In this document: positions 29,401 to 44,400 of the stretch, one piece after another | How positions within the stretch are numbered: the first letter of the stretch is position 1 | How the letters are laid out: each line of letters starts with the position of its first letter | Assembly (NCBI RefSeq): GCF_947507565.1 | Contig: NC_089182.1 | Span: 372,001 to 436,000, forward strand | Length of the DNA: 64,000 bases | Direction: 5' to 3' | Origin: Oscarella lobularis | Lineage: Eukaryota; Porifera; Homoscleromorpha; Homosclerophorida; Oscarellidae | Translations under genes and position numbers: made by a program | Notes under the pieces: model-generated | Databases searched by the model: none | Seen by the model: only the letters and a program-made list of their open reading frames with translations | Told to the model about the DNA's origin: nothing

Positions 29401-32400
29401 CGGTTTGCATTACAACGTACGTGTTACTTTTTGCAGTCGCCAACGCTGATTTAGCTTTAATATCATTCAGATCTTTTGCGCTGAGACTCACAGAGACAAC
29501 AGCATTGTTGCCACCTACCGGAGCGCTATCGGACGAAAGTTTGACTATGTGAGACGAATCAACTGAAACGTTGCTGTGCTGAACCGTTATGTAAGTCACG
29601 TTTAGGGTACTGACGTCAACAGCTTCTGTGAAAGTAAACAACACCGTTCCCGTGTCCAAATTCAGCGTAAATGACTTCAAGTCGGGTGAACTCGTGTCCG
29701 GAATAAATTCCGTCACTTGCTCGGCTTTTGAAAAGGACTGGAGAGCGTTGCCCGAGGTGTCGGCCACTGATCCTGCTGTCAGGTTGACGAAAGAAGTTAC
29801 TTTGGAGACCGCAAGTTTTGTATTCAATTTGACGGCATCAAGGTCCTCGTTCGACAAAGTGATTATTGCCGTTGTCGTGTCCGTGTCTGCGCTGCTGGTT
29901 GCTAGCGTATGCGACGAAGATTCGACAGACTGCGATTGAATCGTGATCTTTCCTATTTTGATAGACTGTCCGTCAATCGCTTCAGAGAACGTCAAGTAAA
30001 GAATTCCTTTGTTAAGATCCAGCGTAGAGTTTCGCAAAGACGGACTTGTAGTATCCAGCAGGAGCTGCCTAGCTTGCACAGCATTGCCGCTTGATACAGC
30101 TCGCGCCTTGTTTCCCGCCAAGTCTTCAACTAACGACTGACCAAAAGACACGAACGTGTTCGAAAGGGAAGTAGCCAAGTCTCCATTTAATTTCACTGCG
30201 TCCAGGTCTCGTTGAAGAAAAGAAACTTTTACCACTCGACTTGGACCGACAGGTAACGTTCCTCCCGTTAAATCAAAAGAGATCACATCGGAGGTCTTAT
30301 TCGACTGTAGGCGTATTTCGGTCGCATCGAGTAGATTTCCTTTAACTGCCTCAAAAAACGTTAAAAATAACGACCCATCGTCCAAGTCCAAGTCAAAAGA
30401 ATTGAGTTGAGGCTCTGTTGTGTCTGGTACAAACACCGACGCTTGTATGGCGTTTGAGATTTCTTTGGATTGGACAAAATTACCAGCCATGTCTTTTGCC
30501 GTTAGAGATGTTAATGAGAGGAAGGTCGTTGCCCGAGACACAGCCAAGTCTTCCAAAATTTTCACTTCGTCTAGGTCATTTTGAGACAGAGTCAAAGATA
30601 CTGAATGCGAATTGTCATCTGAAGACGTTCCCGAAACGAGATTGTACTTTTGACTATTGATTGATGCCGATTGGTTCTGAACAGACTGAAGCGTTAAACC
30701 AGTTGGCTCCACTGCGCTGACATTGACCGTTTCACTGAACTTCAACGTTAGAACGCCGCTGTCGACGTCCAACTCAAACGAAGTGATAGACGGACTGACG
30801 GTATCAGGAACAAAAGCATCGAATTTCCTCGTTTCATTTTCAAAGATGGATTTGACACCATTTAGAGCGAAATCGGTCACAGTCGCTGAATCAACTGCAA
30901 GGCAAGACGTGGCCGAATCAACAGCTAAACTGACAGTCGCTTTGAGCTCATTTTTGTCGACAAAACATAAATCGATGGTGACAACTAGTCCGTCGGCACT
31001 TTGAGTGACGACTCCGCACGTTAGAGGGTACGTTACGTCGCCACAATTAGTGACAGTGATTCCCGTTACGTCGAACGATTTCAAGTCAACGACTTCGGAG
31101 AACGTCAAACGTATTCTATCCTGTCCCATGTCAATTTCCGCCGACACCACGCTCGGTGCCGTCGAATCAGCGACAAACGTATCAGCAAGACGAGCGTTGC
31201 CATCTGTCACAGCTCTAACATCTGCGCCTGCATAGTCATTGACAACATTCGCACCCAAACGCACGTAGGTAATGTTTCGGCGCGTAGCCAGTCCGACGAT
31301 TTTATTCAGGCTCAGCAAATCACTTGACGATAGCTGAATCGTTAACGCGTGACCGTTTTCGCTCGTAGCTTTGCTGCTCGTTGTTAAGCTGTACGACAAC
31401 GTAGCGGTGACGGCGTCTTGCACGGTGACCTCGTTTGCGACGAAAGTGCTGGGAATGATAACGTCCGTGAACGAAAGAGTCATCGTGCCTGCGTTCATGT
31501 CCAATTCGAATAGAGATAGCAAGGTCGCCGAGCTGTCTTCGACGTGAGACCACGCCTTTTGAAAGCTGACGTCAGAAATACCGTTTTCGAACATGTCTTC
31601 TACTCCGTTCGCGAATACCGATAGGAAAGTGTTGTCCGCGTTTGTACCAAAGTTCTCATTCAGCTTGAGACGAATCACATCGTCGTCTGCTAATGCGACG
31701 ACGACTTCGTGTGATCCAAGCTGCTCCTCGTCTGGAATTGTTACTTTTCCACCTGCTAGTGCCACAGATGCGAACGATGAGTTCTTTCCCGCGTACAAAG
31801 TGAATTTCGTTAGATTGAATGTGGAATAGCGGACCGGTTCGTCGAACGTGAGAATAAGTTCGTCTCGATTGATGTCCAAATGAAACTGCTCCAGCACAGG
31901 AGAAGTAGCATCCGAAACGTAAGTCTTGGCTTTCTGAGCGGACAAACTTGATATCGGCTGCGTAGGATTGGCAGAACGAGCCAAATCGGAGAACAGATTT
32001 CCCGTTACGCTGACAAACGTATCGTTTTCGTTTCGAAGAAAATCTTTCGACTTCAAAGATCTCGAATCAGCCTTGCTCAAATTAATCACGATCGTGGCTC
32101 CGTTCGTCGACGTCGTCGTGCCACCAGTCAACGTATACTGCCTCGAATCTGCAGACGAATTGCTTGCTGCCTGCATGGTAATGCTCGACACGTCCAAAGA
32201 AGCAGCATCGACCGGTTCGTCCATAAACAACGTCAACGTATTGGCATCGAAATCCAATTCGAAGGATCGAAGAACGGCTGGAGACGTGTCTTCAACAAAG
32301 CTCGAAACGATGGGAACTTCGGAGCCGTCCGTTATTCTTTCGATGGCATTTCCATTCATGTCGTCGATCATCGCCTCTTCAAATTTCATGTAGCAATTTC

Positions 32401-35400
32401 CTCTATTAGAACAGAGATCTCTTTTCTCCTTCAATGCTATCAGGTCTTCCTCCGTCAAATCGATGACTAATGTCGTTCCATTAGCACTAGCCGACGTTCC
32501 TCCAGTGAGCGTATAGTTCGAAAGCGGCGTCTCGAAAAGACTCTGCAGAGTGATTTTAGTAGGCGCGAGCGTATTCGCATTCACAGCCTCGCTGAAGTCA
32601 ATAGTAAGGCTTCCATCGGCGAGATTAAATTCGGCAAAGCGCAAAGCCAACGGAGGCGTAGAGTCCGGCACAAAGACGTCCACTTGAACGCCAAAGCCGT
32701 CGTAGTGACCGACGACTTTGAGACCGGCCATGTCGAGAACCGTTTCGTTGGTGAAAATCAGAAAGCAATTCTGCTTCGTCGTGCAAACGGAAGACGCGAG
32801 TTTGATGGCATTTAGGTCGCTGCTGGTCAAGTCTAGCTGCACGTTCGCCGTGTGAGACTGCTTCGTGCTGCTGTCTCGTAGAGTGTAGGAGTCCACGCGT
32901 CTCGAAGACGCATCCTGGAGAGTGAGTTCGGTTACTTGCAACGATCCGATGTTTACCGCTTCGTCGAAGTGGAGAGTGAATGTGCCGTCGTCCAAATCCA
33001 AGTCAAACGACTTGAGAACCGCGTTTGCTGTATCTTTTTCGTAGGCAGTCACGAGTTCCCCAAAGGAGGCCCGGACGGAGTTCCCGGCCATATCTCGAAT
33101 TCCAACAGGTCGAACTGTAAGAAACGTCGTATTTTTCGACGATGCCAGTGTAGCAAGGCCCTGGATGGCAGTCGCATCTTCAAAAGAGAGCTCTACTTTG
33201 ACAATTGTTCCATCCGGGGTAACGACAGTTCCTCCCCTGAGCACAAGAGAAGACGTAGGTTTCGCAGCCTTATTTTGAAGAACAAAGCCGCTTGGATCGT
33301 AGCTGCTGCCGTTGACAGTCTCAGTAAACGTCATTGTCATGACACCCGGCTCTACGGTGAAGTCAAAGCCAATCAATTTGGGTGCAGTCGTGTCTTGAAC
33401 GAAGGACGTTGCAACCTTCGCTTTCGTGCTTTCAATTGCACTGATTTCATTTTCCGCTCGATCTTTTGCCAGTAAAACGTCGAAGCTGATGAACGTCGTT
33501 TCTTTAGATATAGCAAGTTGTGACGCCTTTTTGATTGCATTGAGATCGGAAGCAGGAATTTCCAAGTTCACAGCAGACGCCGAGAAAGCGATCACTTGTC
33601 CGCCAGAAAGCTTCACAGTCGGCTCAACAGCGACCTCTCCGCTTTGAATCGTAATCCGAGTGAAATTCAGACTGCTTTCGATGATTTCTTCCGAAAACGA
33701 GAGACTCAAAAGACCGGAATCCAAGTCGAAATCAAAAGAGCTCAACGAAGGAGGCACGACGTCTCCAGTATGGATAGCAACTCGAATTGGCTTCGCGGTT
33801 GTTTCGATAGCAAGTCCGCTCATATCGTCGACCAGTCCGCTGCTTATTTGCAGGTACGTAGTACTCGGAGTCTGTGCAGCTGGTGCCGCGTTCTTGATTC
33901 CTGATATGTCGGCTGCAGTCAGTTCTAATCTTATGTCGGTCTGATTTTCTATCGTCAAAACCTCCGCTCCAGAAATGTCATACGACGTCGATTTATTGAC
34001 TTTTTCTGCCGCCGTCAAAGTGATCTTGGTTACGTCGAGGCTTCCAACATCGACCGTCTCGTCGAAGTGTAAAACGATGTAGAGAGGCAACGTGTTGTTG
34101 TCCATAACAAAGTCGAAAGACTCGAGAGCCGGCGGAGTCGTGTCCGCTACGTACTGATCCACGGCGGTAGCATTTGCCGGTAGAATTTCTTTGACTGCAT
34201 TGCCGTTTGTATCGATAAGCGCTCCATCCAATATAGCCAAGAATGTATTGTCTTTCGTTGATGCCAAGTCGGACGTCTTTTTGAGATCATTCAAGTCGTC
34301 TCGCGACAGACGTATCGTGATGATAGGCCCGTCTAATCCGATAGCTGTAGATTTCTCCAGATCTTGCTCCAAAACGCCTGGTTGACCATTCCTCAGAACG
34401 ATAAATCCAAGGCTTACGTTATCCTTTCTGATAGCTTCGGAGAATGTAAGATTTAGAAGACCACTGTCAACGTCCAAGTCGAAAGACACTAGCGAGGGCT
34501 GGGTCTCGTCAGAAGCATAAGATCCTGCCTTTCTTGCTGCAGTAGATAAGATTTCAGACAAATCATTGCCATTCATGTCAGAAATAGCTGACCGACCAAC
34601 GGAAAGGTACGTACTGTTTAGCGACACGGCCAGTTTCTCGTTGAGTTTTATAGCATTAGCATCAGTTGGAGCTAAGCTGAATGCGACTGTGTCGCTAAAG
34701 CCTAGTGTGGCAGTGCTTGCACCCAAGCTTCTGCTAGCTCCGCCGTCGTTTTCACTTTGCAGCGAAAAGAGTCCAAGATTCAATGACGTGACGTTCATCG
34801 TCTCTGAAAAGCGAAGCGTTAGCGTTGGATTTCCGTCCATGCTCAAGTCAAACGATTCAAGTACAGGAGCAATTGAATCGGCTGTGAAATTCGTCACCTG
34901 TATAGCAGAACCGTCCGTAACTTCCTCATTGTCGTTATCGTTCATGTCCTCGAACGCTCCCGCAGAAAACGACAAGAATGTGTTCGCTTTTGACGTTGCA
35001 AGCGCCGGTTCACTTTTCAGACTATTCAGGTCTTCATTTGAGAGCGATAGGACATTGAATAAACCGTTAACAGAAGACGCAGAGCTCGACGCAGTAAGTC
35101 GTACTCGCTTAGAAGAAGGAGCCTTGTCTTGAATCGTAAACGAAGAAAGAGCCACTGTGCTAGCTCGAACAGTCTCGGAGAAGAAGAGCGTCAGTTCTCC
35201 TTTTGTAAGATCGAGATTGAAACTGTTTAAAATTGGCGCTTTCAGATCAATAATGTGAAGACTAACGTTGAGTGCATTATCACTGTCAATAGCTGCAACG
35301 GGATTTCCAGCCATATCCTTGACAAGATTAGCCGATACCAGAAAAGTGTTAAATTTCGACGATCCCAATGTTGTCAGTTTCGTCAGCGTGTTCAAGTCCG

Positions 35401-38400
35401 ATGACGTGAAGGTGATATTTAAAATCACAGCAGCATCAGAAGGTATTACCGTTCCGCCAGAGAGCGTAAGCTTCTGTATAGACAACGATTTATTTCGCGT
35501 GTCCTGAAGAGTGATTTGCCTTGGATCAAGAACTTTGCCGTCGACAGTTTCGCTAAATTGGATCGAAATGAGCCCATTGTTTAGGTCCAAGTCAAAACCA
35601 ACAATCGAGGGCGACGTCGAATCGTTCACAAATTTATTCACTTGTTCCGTCGTCGCGATAGCATTTGCGCCCGATACCTCTTTAATCACTTCTGAAGTCA
35701 TTGCCATATAGGTGTCCAAAGCGTTCGTCGCCAGGTTTCTCTTCGCCTTAATGTTGTTGAGATCTTTCGTTAGCAGAGGAAGAACAATTTCGTAACCATC
35801 ACTGCTGGTTGGCACACCTCCGGTGAGCGTGTACTTGTTGACGCTGTCCAGGCCGGAGGCATCTCTCTGAAGTGTGATAGATCCAGGCTTGAACGAAGAC
35901 ATGTCGAGCACGTCGTTGAAAACCAACGTTATAACGCCGGTGTCCATGTCCAGATCAAAGTATTCCAGAGACGGCGAAGTAGTGTCAGAAATGTATGACT
36001 GTACGGCAAGGCCTGCTGTCGGTGGAATTGCCGTGACGTTGTTCCCGGCAACGTCTTTGAAAGAGAACTTTTTCGAAGATAAGTACGAGTCGCTAGCTTT
36101 AGTTGCGAGTCTGGGATTCAACTTGATGTCCTTCACGTCGTCTTTGTGCAACTTGAGCTCCACTTCTTTGCGTTGAGAGCCGGAAACGTATTCCGCTGAT
36201 CCAACGCGAAGTGTGAGATTTTCTCCGCCCAAAGTCGTACTCTGAAGAGTAATTCCGCTGTAATCGACCGTCAATGACATCGGCTCATCGAAGGAAACCA
36301 CCAGAGACCCACTGTCAAGATCGATAGTCTTAAACGTAAGCAATGAAGGAGAAGTCGAGTCTGGAATATAAGAAGCCGCTTTGATTGCATCTACGGCATT
36401 CCTGACTGCTTTGTTCGTATTCTGCCCTGGGAACGGCCTTACGTCCGATACGGAAATATTCGTAAACGTAAGATAAGTCGAATTAAGGTCTTTCGCGAGA
36501 TTGGAAGTGGCTTTCAATTCAGTTATATCCGCCGAACTCAAAGTGAATTGGAGAATTAGACCGTTTGCTCTGGTCGTTACTCTGCCCCCAGTAAGCTCGT
36601 ATCGTATCGTGCTATTAAATGCTCCTTGAAACGTGAAGGCAGTAGGTTCCAGCGACCGAAAATCGACAATTTCATCGTACGTTAGCGATAGTACGTTGGA
36701 GTCCATGTCTAGGCTAAATGAAGACAATTCCGGCGAAGACGTGTCTGGTATGAAGGTCGAGGGACGCTCAGCGACGTTGAAATCCACGCGAGGAACAATT
36801 GCAGTCACCTTGTTTCCGGCCATGTCTTCGACAAGGCTAGATTCGAAACGAATCCAGCAGTTATTTTGATCGATGCAAAGACTCGATAGCAATTTCACGC
36901 TGTTTAGATCTTCTTTGGTCAGAGTGATGACGATGTCGGTGCCGTTGTCACTAGGCGAAGAACCTCCTTTCAGTGTGACTTTATTTACCGTCAATCCAGT
37001 AACAGCCTGCAGGGTAATAGCATCGAAATTCAGTGAACTCACTCTTACAGTCTCGCTGAACCGTAGTGTCAAGCTGCCGGCATCTTCGTCGAAAACAAGG
37101 AATGATACCAGGGAGGGGCGCTTTAAGTCCCCTACAAATGTTACTGCGGGTACAGCAGCTGAACTAGGCACCGGAACAACACTTATGCCCACCATATCCT
37201 TGATAAATCCGCTGCCGAGAGACACGAAGCACTTCTTGATGTCAGTGCACAAAGAAAGTCGGTAAATCTCATTTAGATCGGCGCTTCCAATGTCAATGCG
37301 AACTTCGTCTGTGTACGAATTTCCCGATGTTGAAGCTGCCGTAAGCGTGTAATGCGTCGTTCGGGCCGTTCTCTTATCCTGGAGACTTAGTTCGCTGACG
37401 TTCATTAGCAAAACATTGACCGTTTCGCTGAAGAGCAAAGTTATAAAGCTGTTATTAACATTGATGCTGAAGTTGGTGAGCGTCGGTGCTTGACTGTCGG
37501 GGATGAACTTGGCCGCTTCTAAGGCTTCTTCAGGAACGATTCGCGAAATTTCGTTTCCTGACGTATCGGTTGCCGCCGACGAAGGCAAGGACAGATACGT
37601 TAGATTTCGAGCAGTGCCAAGAAGAGGAAGTTTCTTAATTTCGTTGAGATCGTGCTTGGACAAGAAAACGTCTAATGTGGCCGAATTGCGACTTGAGTGA
37701 GAGCTCGTCACCAACTTATAGCTTTCGCGTGGCAACGAAAACTGATCCTGAAGCGATATTTGAGTGACTTGCAATGAACTGGAAAGAATAGTTTCTGAGA
37801 AGGTGAACGAAAGAATTCCGTCGTCCATGTCAAGACTGAAAGAGTCCAAATTGGCTGAAGTTTTGTCTTCGACGAACGATTGAGCTTTCAAGCCTCTAGT
37901 GAGCGCAACGACCCGATTGTCTCTCATATCAGTCACAAAGTTTCGCGTGAAGATGATGTACGAATTATTGATGTTAGTAAACAAGTCACTTTGCTCTGCC
38001 AAAGCGTTGAAATCCGTGTCAGTCAAACTGATGACGAGTCTCGTTGAGTCTTTGTGCTGAACGCTGCTGTCGGTCAAGGTGAGAGTTTTTGTTGGCTTAA
38101 TTTCTTCATTTTGCAGAGTCAGTTCGTCAATTTCCATACTGCTCACTTTAACCGGTTCGGAAAATTCTACTATCAATTCGCGATTGTTCATATCAACGTC
38201 GAGCGATAGAGCAGCAGGAGAAGATGTATCGTGCACAAAAACAGACACTTGCACACCAACTCTTTCAACAGCTGGATTTCCTGCTGTATCATTGACTGCA
38301 GAGCTCGGACAGTAGAGGAATGTGTTTCCTTTTTCTGTTGCTAAGCACTCCTTCACTTTAATACTGTTAAGCATAGCAGGCGTTAGCACGGGTGTGGCGC

Positions 38401-41400
38401 AGTCAAGCCGTATACGGCTGGGAGAGGAAACGACCGTTTGATAGCAATCATTAGGTAAAGAGATGACTTCGACAAAGCAAGTCGTGGATCCTGAAGTATT
38501 GCGCAACTCGCAGACCGAGTCCTTAAACGTCGAAAGTTCAAGTATTTCCGAGGCAAATAAAGTAAGTATTCCTTGATTTAGATCAAAGTTGAAAGCTTCT
38601 AGCGATGGCCTCGCTTTGTCTCTTATAAACTCCACGTTGTCAAACATGTTTGCTGGTACAACTTTGTTATCACGCATGTCCGTCGCCGCGGAGTCGGGGA
38701 AACTGATGAAAACGTTTGAGGTGTCAGTGGCCAGAGAAGAATCGTTTTGAATACTTGAGAAGTCCGTAAAAGACAAAGAAATCGTGATAACATTGGAATC
38801 ATCAGCTGCAGCGCTCCCTCCACTCAGTGATACAGACGTCATCGGTGGAGACGAGCTTGAATAGATAGTGAAGCTTTGAACGATGACTGATCTAGCCAAA
38901 ATTACTTCTGAAAAGGTCAAAACTAATTTTCGTTCGTTCATGTCCAAAGTGAAAGAGTCAATAGTTGGCGCCGTTGTATCCGGAATAAACACACGAGCTT
39001 CCTTTGCGTCGCTTTCAGCTATAGAGTCTGCACTGTTGTTGTTCGTATCCGTAACTACGGGAAGCAACAAAGCAACGTACGACGTAGGCTTAGAAACGGC
39101 TAACGTAGCGAGTTTTTGAATGGCTCTAAGGTCTTCCGTTGAAAGGGTCAGATCGACACCTGTTAAACTTGTCGATTTAGCAGTCCCACCAGCAAGAGGA
39201 TGTTTTCCTATTCCACGAGAGGAGTTCTTGCTGTCTTGTAGTTGTAGAGCTGCAGTCTTAAATGAACTAAGTTGCACGGTTTCAGAAAACGTGAGCGACA
39301 AGACACCAACGTTCATGTCCACGTCGAAAGAAGACAATTCCGGGCTTGTCGTATCGGCTACGAACTGATCTGCTTTCCAAGCTGCAGACGTTGGAATAGA
39401 GACACCAGGATTTCCAGCCAAATCAAATACTGTAGAGCTGCTGTAGGAGACGTAAGACGTTTCTTCGCTTATTGCCAAAGCTGTTCTATTTTTTATTGTG
39501 TTCAAGTCGGTTGAAGAGAAAACTATTTCCAGAGTTTTTCCATCAGCCGATCTTAGGACTGTTCCTGATGTGAGTGTGTAAGAATCTTCGCCAGACGCGT
39601 TCTGGCTACTCTGAATAGTAATTTGACTGATCTCAAACGACGAAGATTCAATAGAGTCGGTATAGGTCAGATTCAGTCTGCCAGAATCGATGTCCAATGT
39701 AAACTTTTCAAGCTCTGGAGATTGCGTGTCGGCTACAAAGACGTCAACTTGCAGAGCATGTCCATCGGTTACCGCTAAAACGTCTAATTCATTCGTAGCG
39801 TCTAAAGCGGTTGCCTCCATGGTTAGGTACGTTGAATTCTTGCTTGTAACAAGGCCCCGTGTATTCTTTAACCCAAAAAGGTCTTCATCGGAAAGCTGAA
39901 CTATGACACTGTATCCATTTGGACTCGCTGTCTTAGAGCCCGACGTTAGCTGGAAGGTTTTGCCAGGCTCACTTGTGCTACCAGTCTGAAAGACAAAAGC
40001 GCTAGCGCTGAAGGTTGACGTCTGCACTGCGCCGTTAAATGACAAGTTCAACTGTCCAGTCTGAGCGTTGAACGAAAACTTTTCCAAAGATACCCGGAAG
40101 CTGTCGGCTACGTAAGCTCCGGCAGCAAAACATTCCACTTTGCTCAACCAATTGTCAGCCATGTCTTTGAATGTTACGTTTGAAATAGATATGAAGGACG
40201 TACTTATGCCACTTGCAAAATCCGAATTTTCTTTCAAAGTCGTTACGTCAGCGTTTAGAAGACTGACCGTTATTTCTTTGTCGCCGTCTTTGCTGCTTGA
40301 TACTCCACCGCTTAGCGTCAATTCAGAACCTCCGGAGCAGTTCGACTTTAGAGTAAGCCTCTTGAAATCGACACTCTCCAATCTCATCGGTTCATTGAAG
40401 GATAGCTTGATTTCGTCAAGGGTCAGATCTATTTCAAAGCGAAGGAGAATTGGATCTGTCTGATCTTTCACATAATTTAGGACTTGTAAAGCGTCGGAAG
40501 TCGTGACAGCAACGAGACTGTTAGGTCGATAGGCTAAGTCCTTTATCACTTGAGTAGCCGCGGATAAGAAGCTGTTGTTTTTCTCCTTAGCAAACGTCGA
40601 AGCCTTTAGGGAGTCAACAACGGAAATATCCATATTGATGTCAATTTCTTTGCCGTTAGGACTCGGCGACGCTCCTTTGAGAGAGATCGCAGATGAATCA
40701 TTAGACTTCGTGCTTTGAATTCTTATTCCGGTGACGTCCAAAGTAGACACTTGAACGGGTTCTGAAAAGAGGAGCGAGATGACTCCGGTATTCATGTCCA
40801 AGTCGAAAGAACTCAGTATCGGTCGAGTATCATCTACAACAAACTTCTGTACTATGAATCCAGGAAATTTCTGTTCAATCTCGCTAAAGGGATTCTCGTT
40901 CATGTCTTTAACCAAGCTTGAACTGGCAGTAATGTAGCAGTTGCCGCGTAGAGTGCAGAGGCTTGTTAGTTTCTTCAGACTTGCCAAATCGCTTTCTGAC
41001 AAAGTTACAGTAACAGAAGATGCAAGATCGGCCGTGAAATCTCCTCCAGTGAGAGAGTGCTTTTCAACAGGATTCTCAAAAAGTGACTGGAGAGTGATTT
41101 CCCCAAGCGTCAGCGTGGACAAATTGACTGTTTCAGTAAACGACAATGTCAGCGTGCCATTGGAGAGATTTATTTCAGAAAATGCATGTAAGGCCGGAGA
41201 TGTTTCATCAGGGGTATAGCTGCTGACGTTAAGAGCATCTTTCCCATCTCTTTTCACAACAGGAAGCCCAACCATGTCTGTGACCGTTCGATCTGTCAGC
41301 GTCAAAACGCAGTCAGACGGCCCAGTACAGAGGGCAAGCTTTTTAATGTCATTCAAATCGTTTGGACCAACAGTCACAATGAGAACGGCCGCACTGCCGT

Positions 41401-44400
41401 GATTCACTGTGCTATCTGTTAGACTATGAGAGGCAAGAACAGACGGCGACGCATCCGCTAGAGTAATCTGGTCTATTAGCAGAGACGTGACATTCACCGT
41501 CTCGTCAAAGCTAAGAGTCAACGTCCCAGAGTCCACGTCAAGGTCAAAGCGGTCCAACGTAGGTCGAGTTGCGTCAAAAAAGAAAGTTTGGGCGTTCAAG
41601 GCTGAAGTGGGAGGAATCGCATTTATTTGATTTCCTGCCATGTCTTCGGCGGCTTCACCAGTTAGTGACAAGTGGGCATTCTTCGCGTTTAATCCAAGAG
41701 TCTTGACCTTGTTTGAGTCTTCTACTGACATGCTGAAAGTAAGATTTCTTCCGTCCGGTGTAGTGACCACTCCGCCAGTGAGCCTGTAGCTGTCTCCGGA
41801 CCCGTCAGCTGTGTTTTGAATTGTGACACGAGAAGCATCGAATTTAGCCGCATTTACGGCCTCGCTAAAAGCAAATTCTATAACCCGAGTATTCAAGTTG
41901 ATGTCGAATGACGAGAGTGACGGCGGGGTGGTATCCGCGATAAAAGCCATTTCTCCAAAGGCATCCGAAGACAAAATACGCTCAGCTTCATTTCCCGCAA
42001 CGTCTAAAGCGTATCCTCTCAGCGCCGATACAAAGCTCGTCGACGATGATATTCCCAAGCTTGCAATGCTTTTGATTTCGTTTAGATCCGCTTCAGTAAG
42101 TTTAATTTCAACGATAGTGCTGCTGATTATCTTGACCGAGCCCCTGCGAAGAGCAAAAGAAGAGGCAAGAGACAATTTGCTACTCTGCAAAGTAAGTTTT
42201 GTTGCGTTGATCGTAGCATTTTGGATCGATTCAGAAAACGTAAATGTCAACGATCCTTTGTTCATGTCCAGAGTAATGCTGTTTACTGCTGGAGGACTAA
42301 GGTCGGCAGAATGGCTTGACGCCTTTAGGCCGCTGTTTGAACTGACAGCATGAACCGAATTAGAATTCATATCTTGCACTAGCCCAGGCGGAACGGAAAC
42401 AAACGAATTTTTGATTTCTTGTCCTAACGGCGGTAGAGCTCTGATTTTTTCCAAATCTGATGAAGTGACGGTGACTTCGATGACGGTCGAATCAACCTTA
42501 GAAACGTCTCCACCAGTCAAAGTAAACGATAAGTTCGTCGTTCTTCCGTCTTCGGCTGCTTGTAACGTAATGTCTCCTACGTTGACTGAAGATGCGTTGA
42601 CAGTTTCGGAAAACGTTAGGGACAATATCAGCGGAGGCGTTCCACCAAGCATTGACAGCCCAAATGCAATGAGCATGGGTGCTTTGCTGTCCGCAGTAAA
42701 CGCTGCAGTCTGTTTTGGTGAAGCGGACGAAATTGCTTTCACTGGATTCGCGTTCATATCGGTAGCAAAGCTGCTCAAGAAGAAAACAAGAGTGCTGTCT
42801 TCGCTCGTTGCCAATTCGGTGTTTTTCTTTAATTCATTGAGATCGGAGGAAGTAAGGGCTATGACGATCGTTGCATTGTTTGTTCCTTTCACACTTCCAC
42901 CGGTCAAAGTATACTGAGCGCGAGATCTTGATTGAAACGAGAAAGAACTAAAGTTCACGGAATCCACTTTAATCGGTTCGTCGAAGTAAAGAGTAAGCGT
43001 TTCTGAAGTGAGGTCCAGCTCGAATTTGCTCAGCTCAGGGCTTGTCTTGTCCTCTTTAAAAGTTGACGCTCGAACGGCGTCGTCCTCAGTAACGCCTACC
43101 AAGGCGAGCCCACTCATATCTTCCACCAAACTGCTGCTGTAAGAAACGTACGACGTTCTCGGAGAAACGAGCAGTCCTTCTTCAACTTTGATCGCTTCCG
43201 CATCTGTCTGAGAGAGGGTCACCGTAATTGTAGGATCGTTTGCCTTTGACGGCACACTATCAGTCAGCTTGTACTTTGTCAAAGATCCTCTTCCGGCCAA
43301 GAGTGTCACGTCAGTGACATCAAACGAAGACGCTTTAACAGTTTCGTCAAAGATCAGACTGAGAACCTCCGTTCCCATGTCGACTTCAAAGCTAACGAGT
43401 CGAGGACGACTGGTATCTTCAGTAAAAAGAGAAGAAGAAACAGCCTCTCTGTCTGAAACAGGAGCAACGAGATTTCCATTGATGTCCTTCGCAGCTGCGG
43501 CCGTCAGAGTTGCAAGCGTCGTCGCCTGGGAAATGGCTAGATAGGGATCGGATTTAATGTTGTTGAGATCGGTTTCTGAGATTACAATGCTGATAATAGG
43601 ACCGTCGCCCGTAGTGATGTTACCACTGGTCAAAGTTAGACGGCTCGACGTGGACAGAGTTCCATTCTGAATTGTTATTTGGTCTACTTGGATTTCTGAA
43701 GCGTCTACCGATTCCGAGAACGTCAACGTCATTTTACCGGAGTTTAGATCGAAGTCAAACGACGTTAGTTCAGGTGAAGTAACGTCACTGACCTGACTCG
43801 ATGCTTGCAAAGCAGAAAACTTCGATATTTCTTTGACATCGTTCTTGCTCGTATCTCTCACTGCTCCGGCTGGTAACGACAAAAACGTGTTGCTCAGAAG
43901 TGTCCCAAGGTCTGTCTTTTCTTTGATAGCATTCAAGTCGTCGGCTAGAAGAGTCACGTCGACTACCCTTGCAGTCACGTTGGGACGAAGAGTGCCGCCG
44001 GACAGTGAAACAGAAGCCGTAGAATCAGAGAAATTCTTCTTATTTTGCAGAGAAACTTTTGTCATATCCAAAGATTGAACGTCCACGGCTTCAGAAAATT
44101 CCAGCTGCAAAATACCTGAATTAACGTTGAGGGTGAATTTCAGTAGCTCTGGAGCGACGCTGTCAGGCGTGTGGAGAGCAACTTGTCTAGCAGAATCAGG
44201 AACAACGGCTGTAACAGCTACTCCGAAAACATCTTTGATTGTTTGTGCGGTCAAGCTAATGTACGTGTTTGATTTGGTCGTAGCAAGGTTAATCTTTTCC
44301 TTGATTCGATCAACGTCCGCTTCCGTTAGGTTTACTACAACAACGTAGCCGTTTTGAGAATCCGTCTTTCCTCCCGAAAGCTTGACAGTGTTCGCTACGT

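Noticed and set aside
38231-38620. Foreign exon or a different domain family inserted in the array
   Set aside because: Despite six Cys, the unit keeps the linker with Pro, the central helix-like segment, NTFLY strand and NDTAGN, so it is a variant of the same domain.
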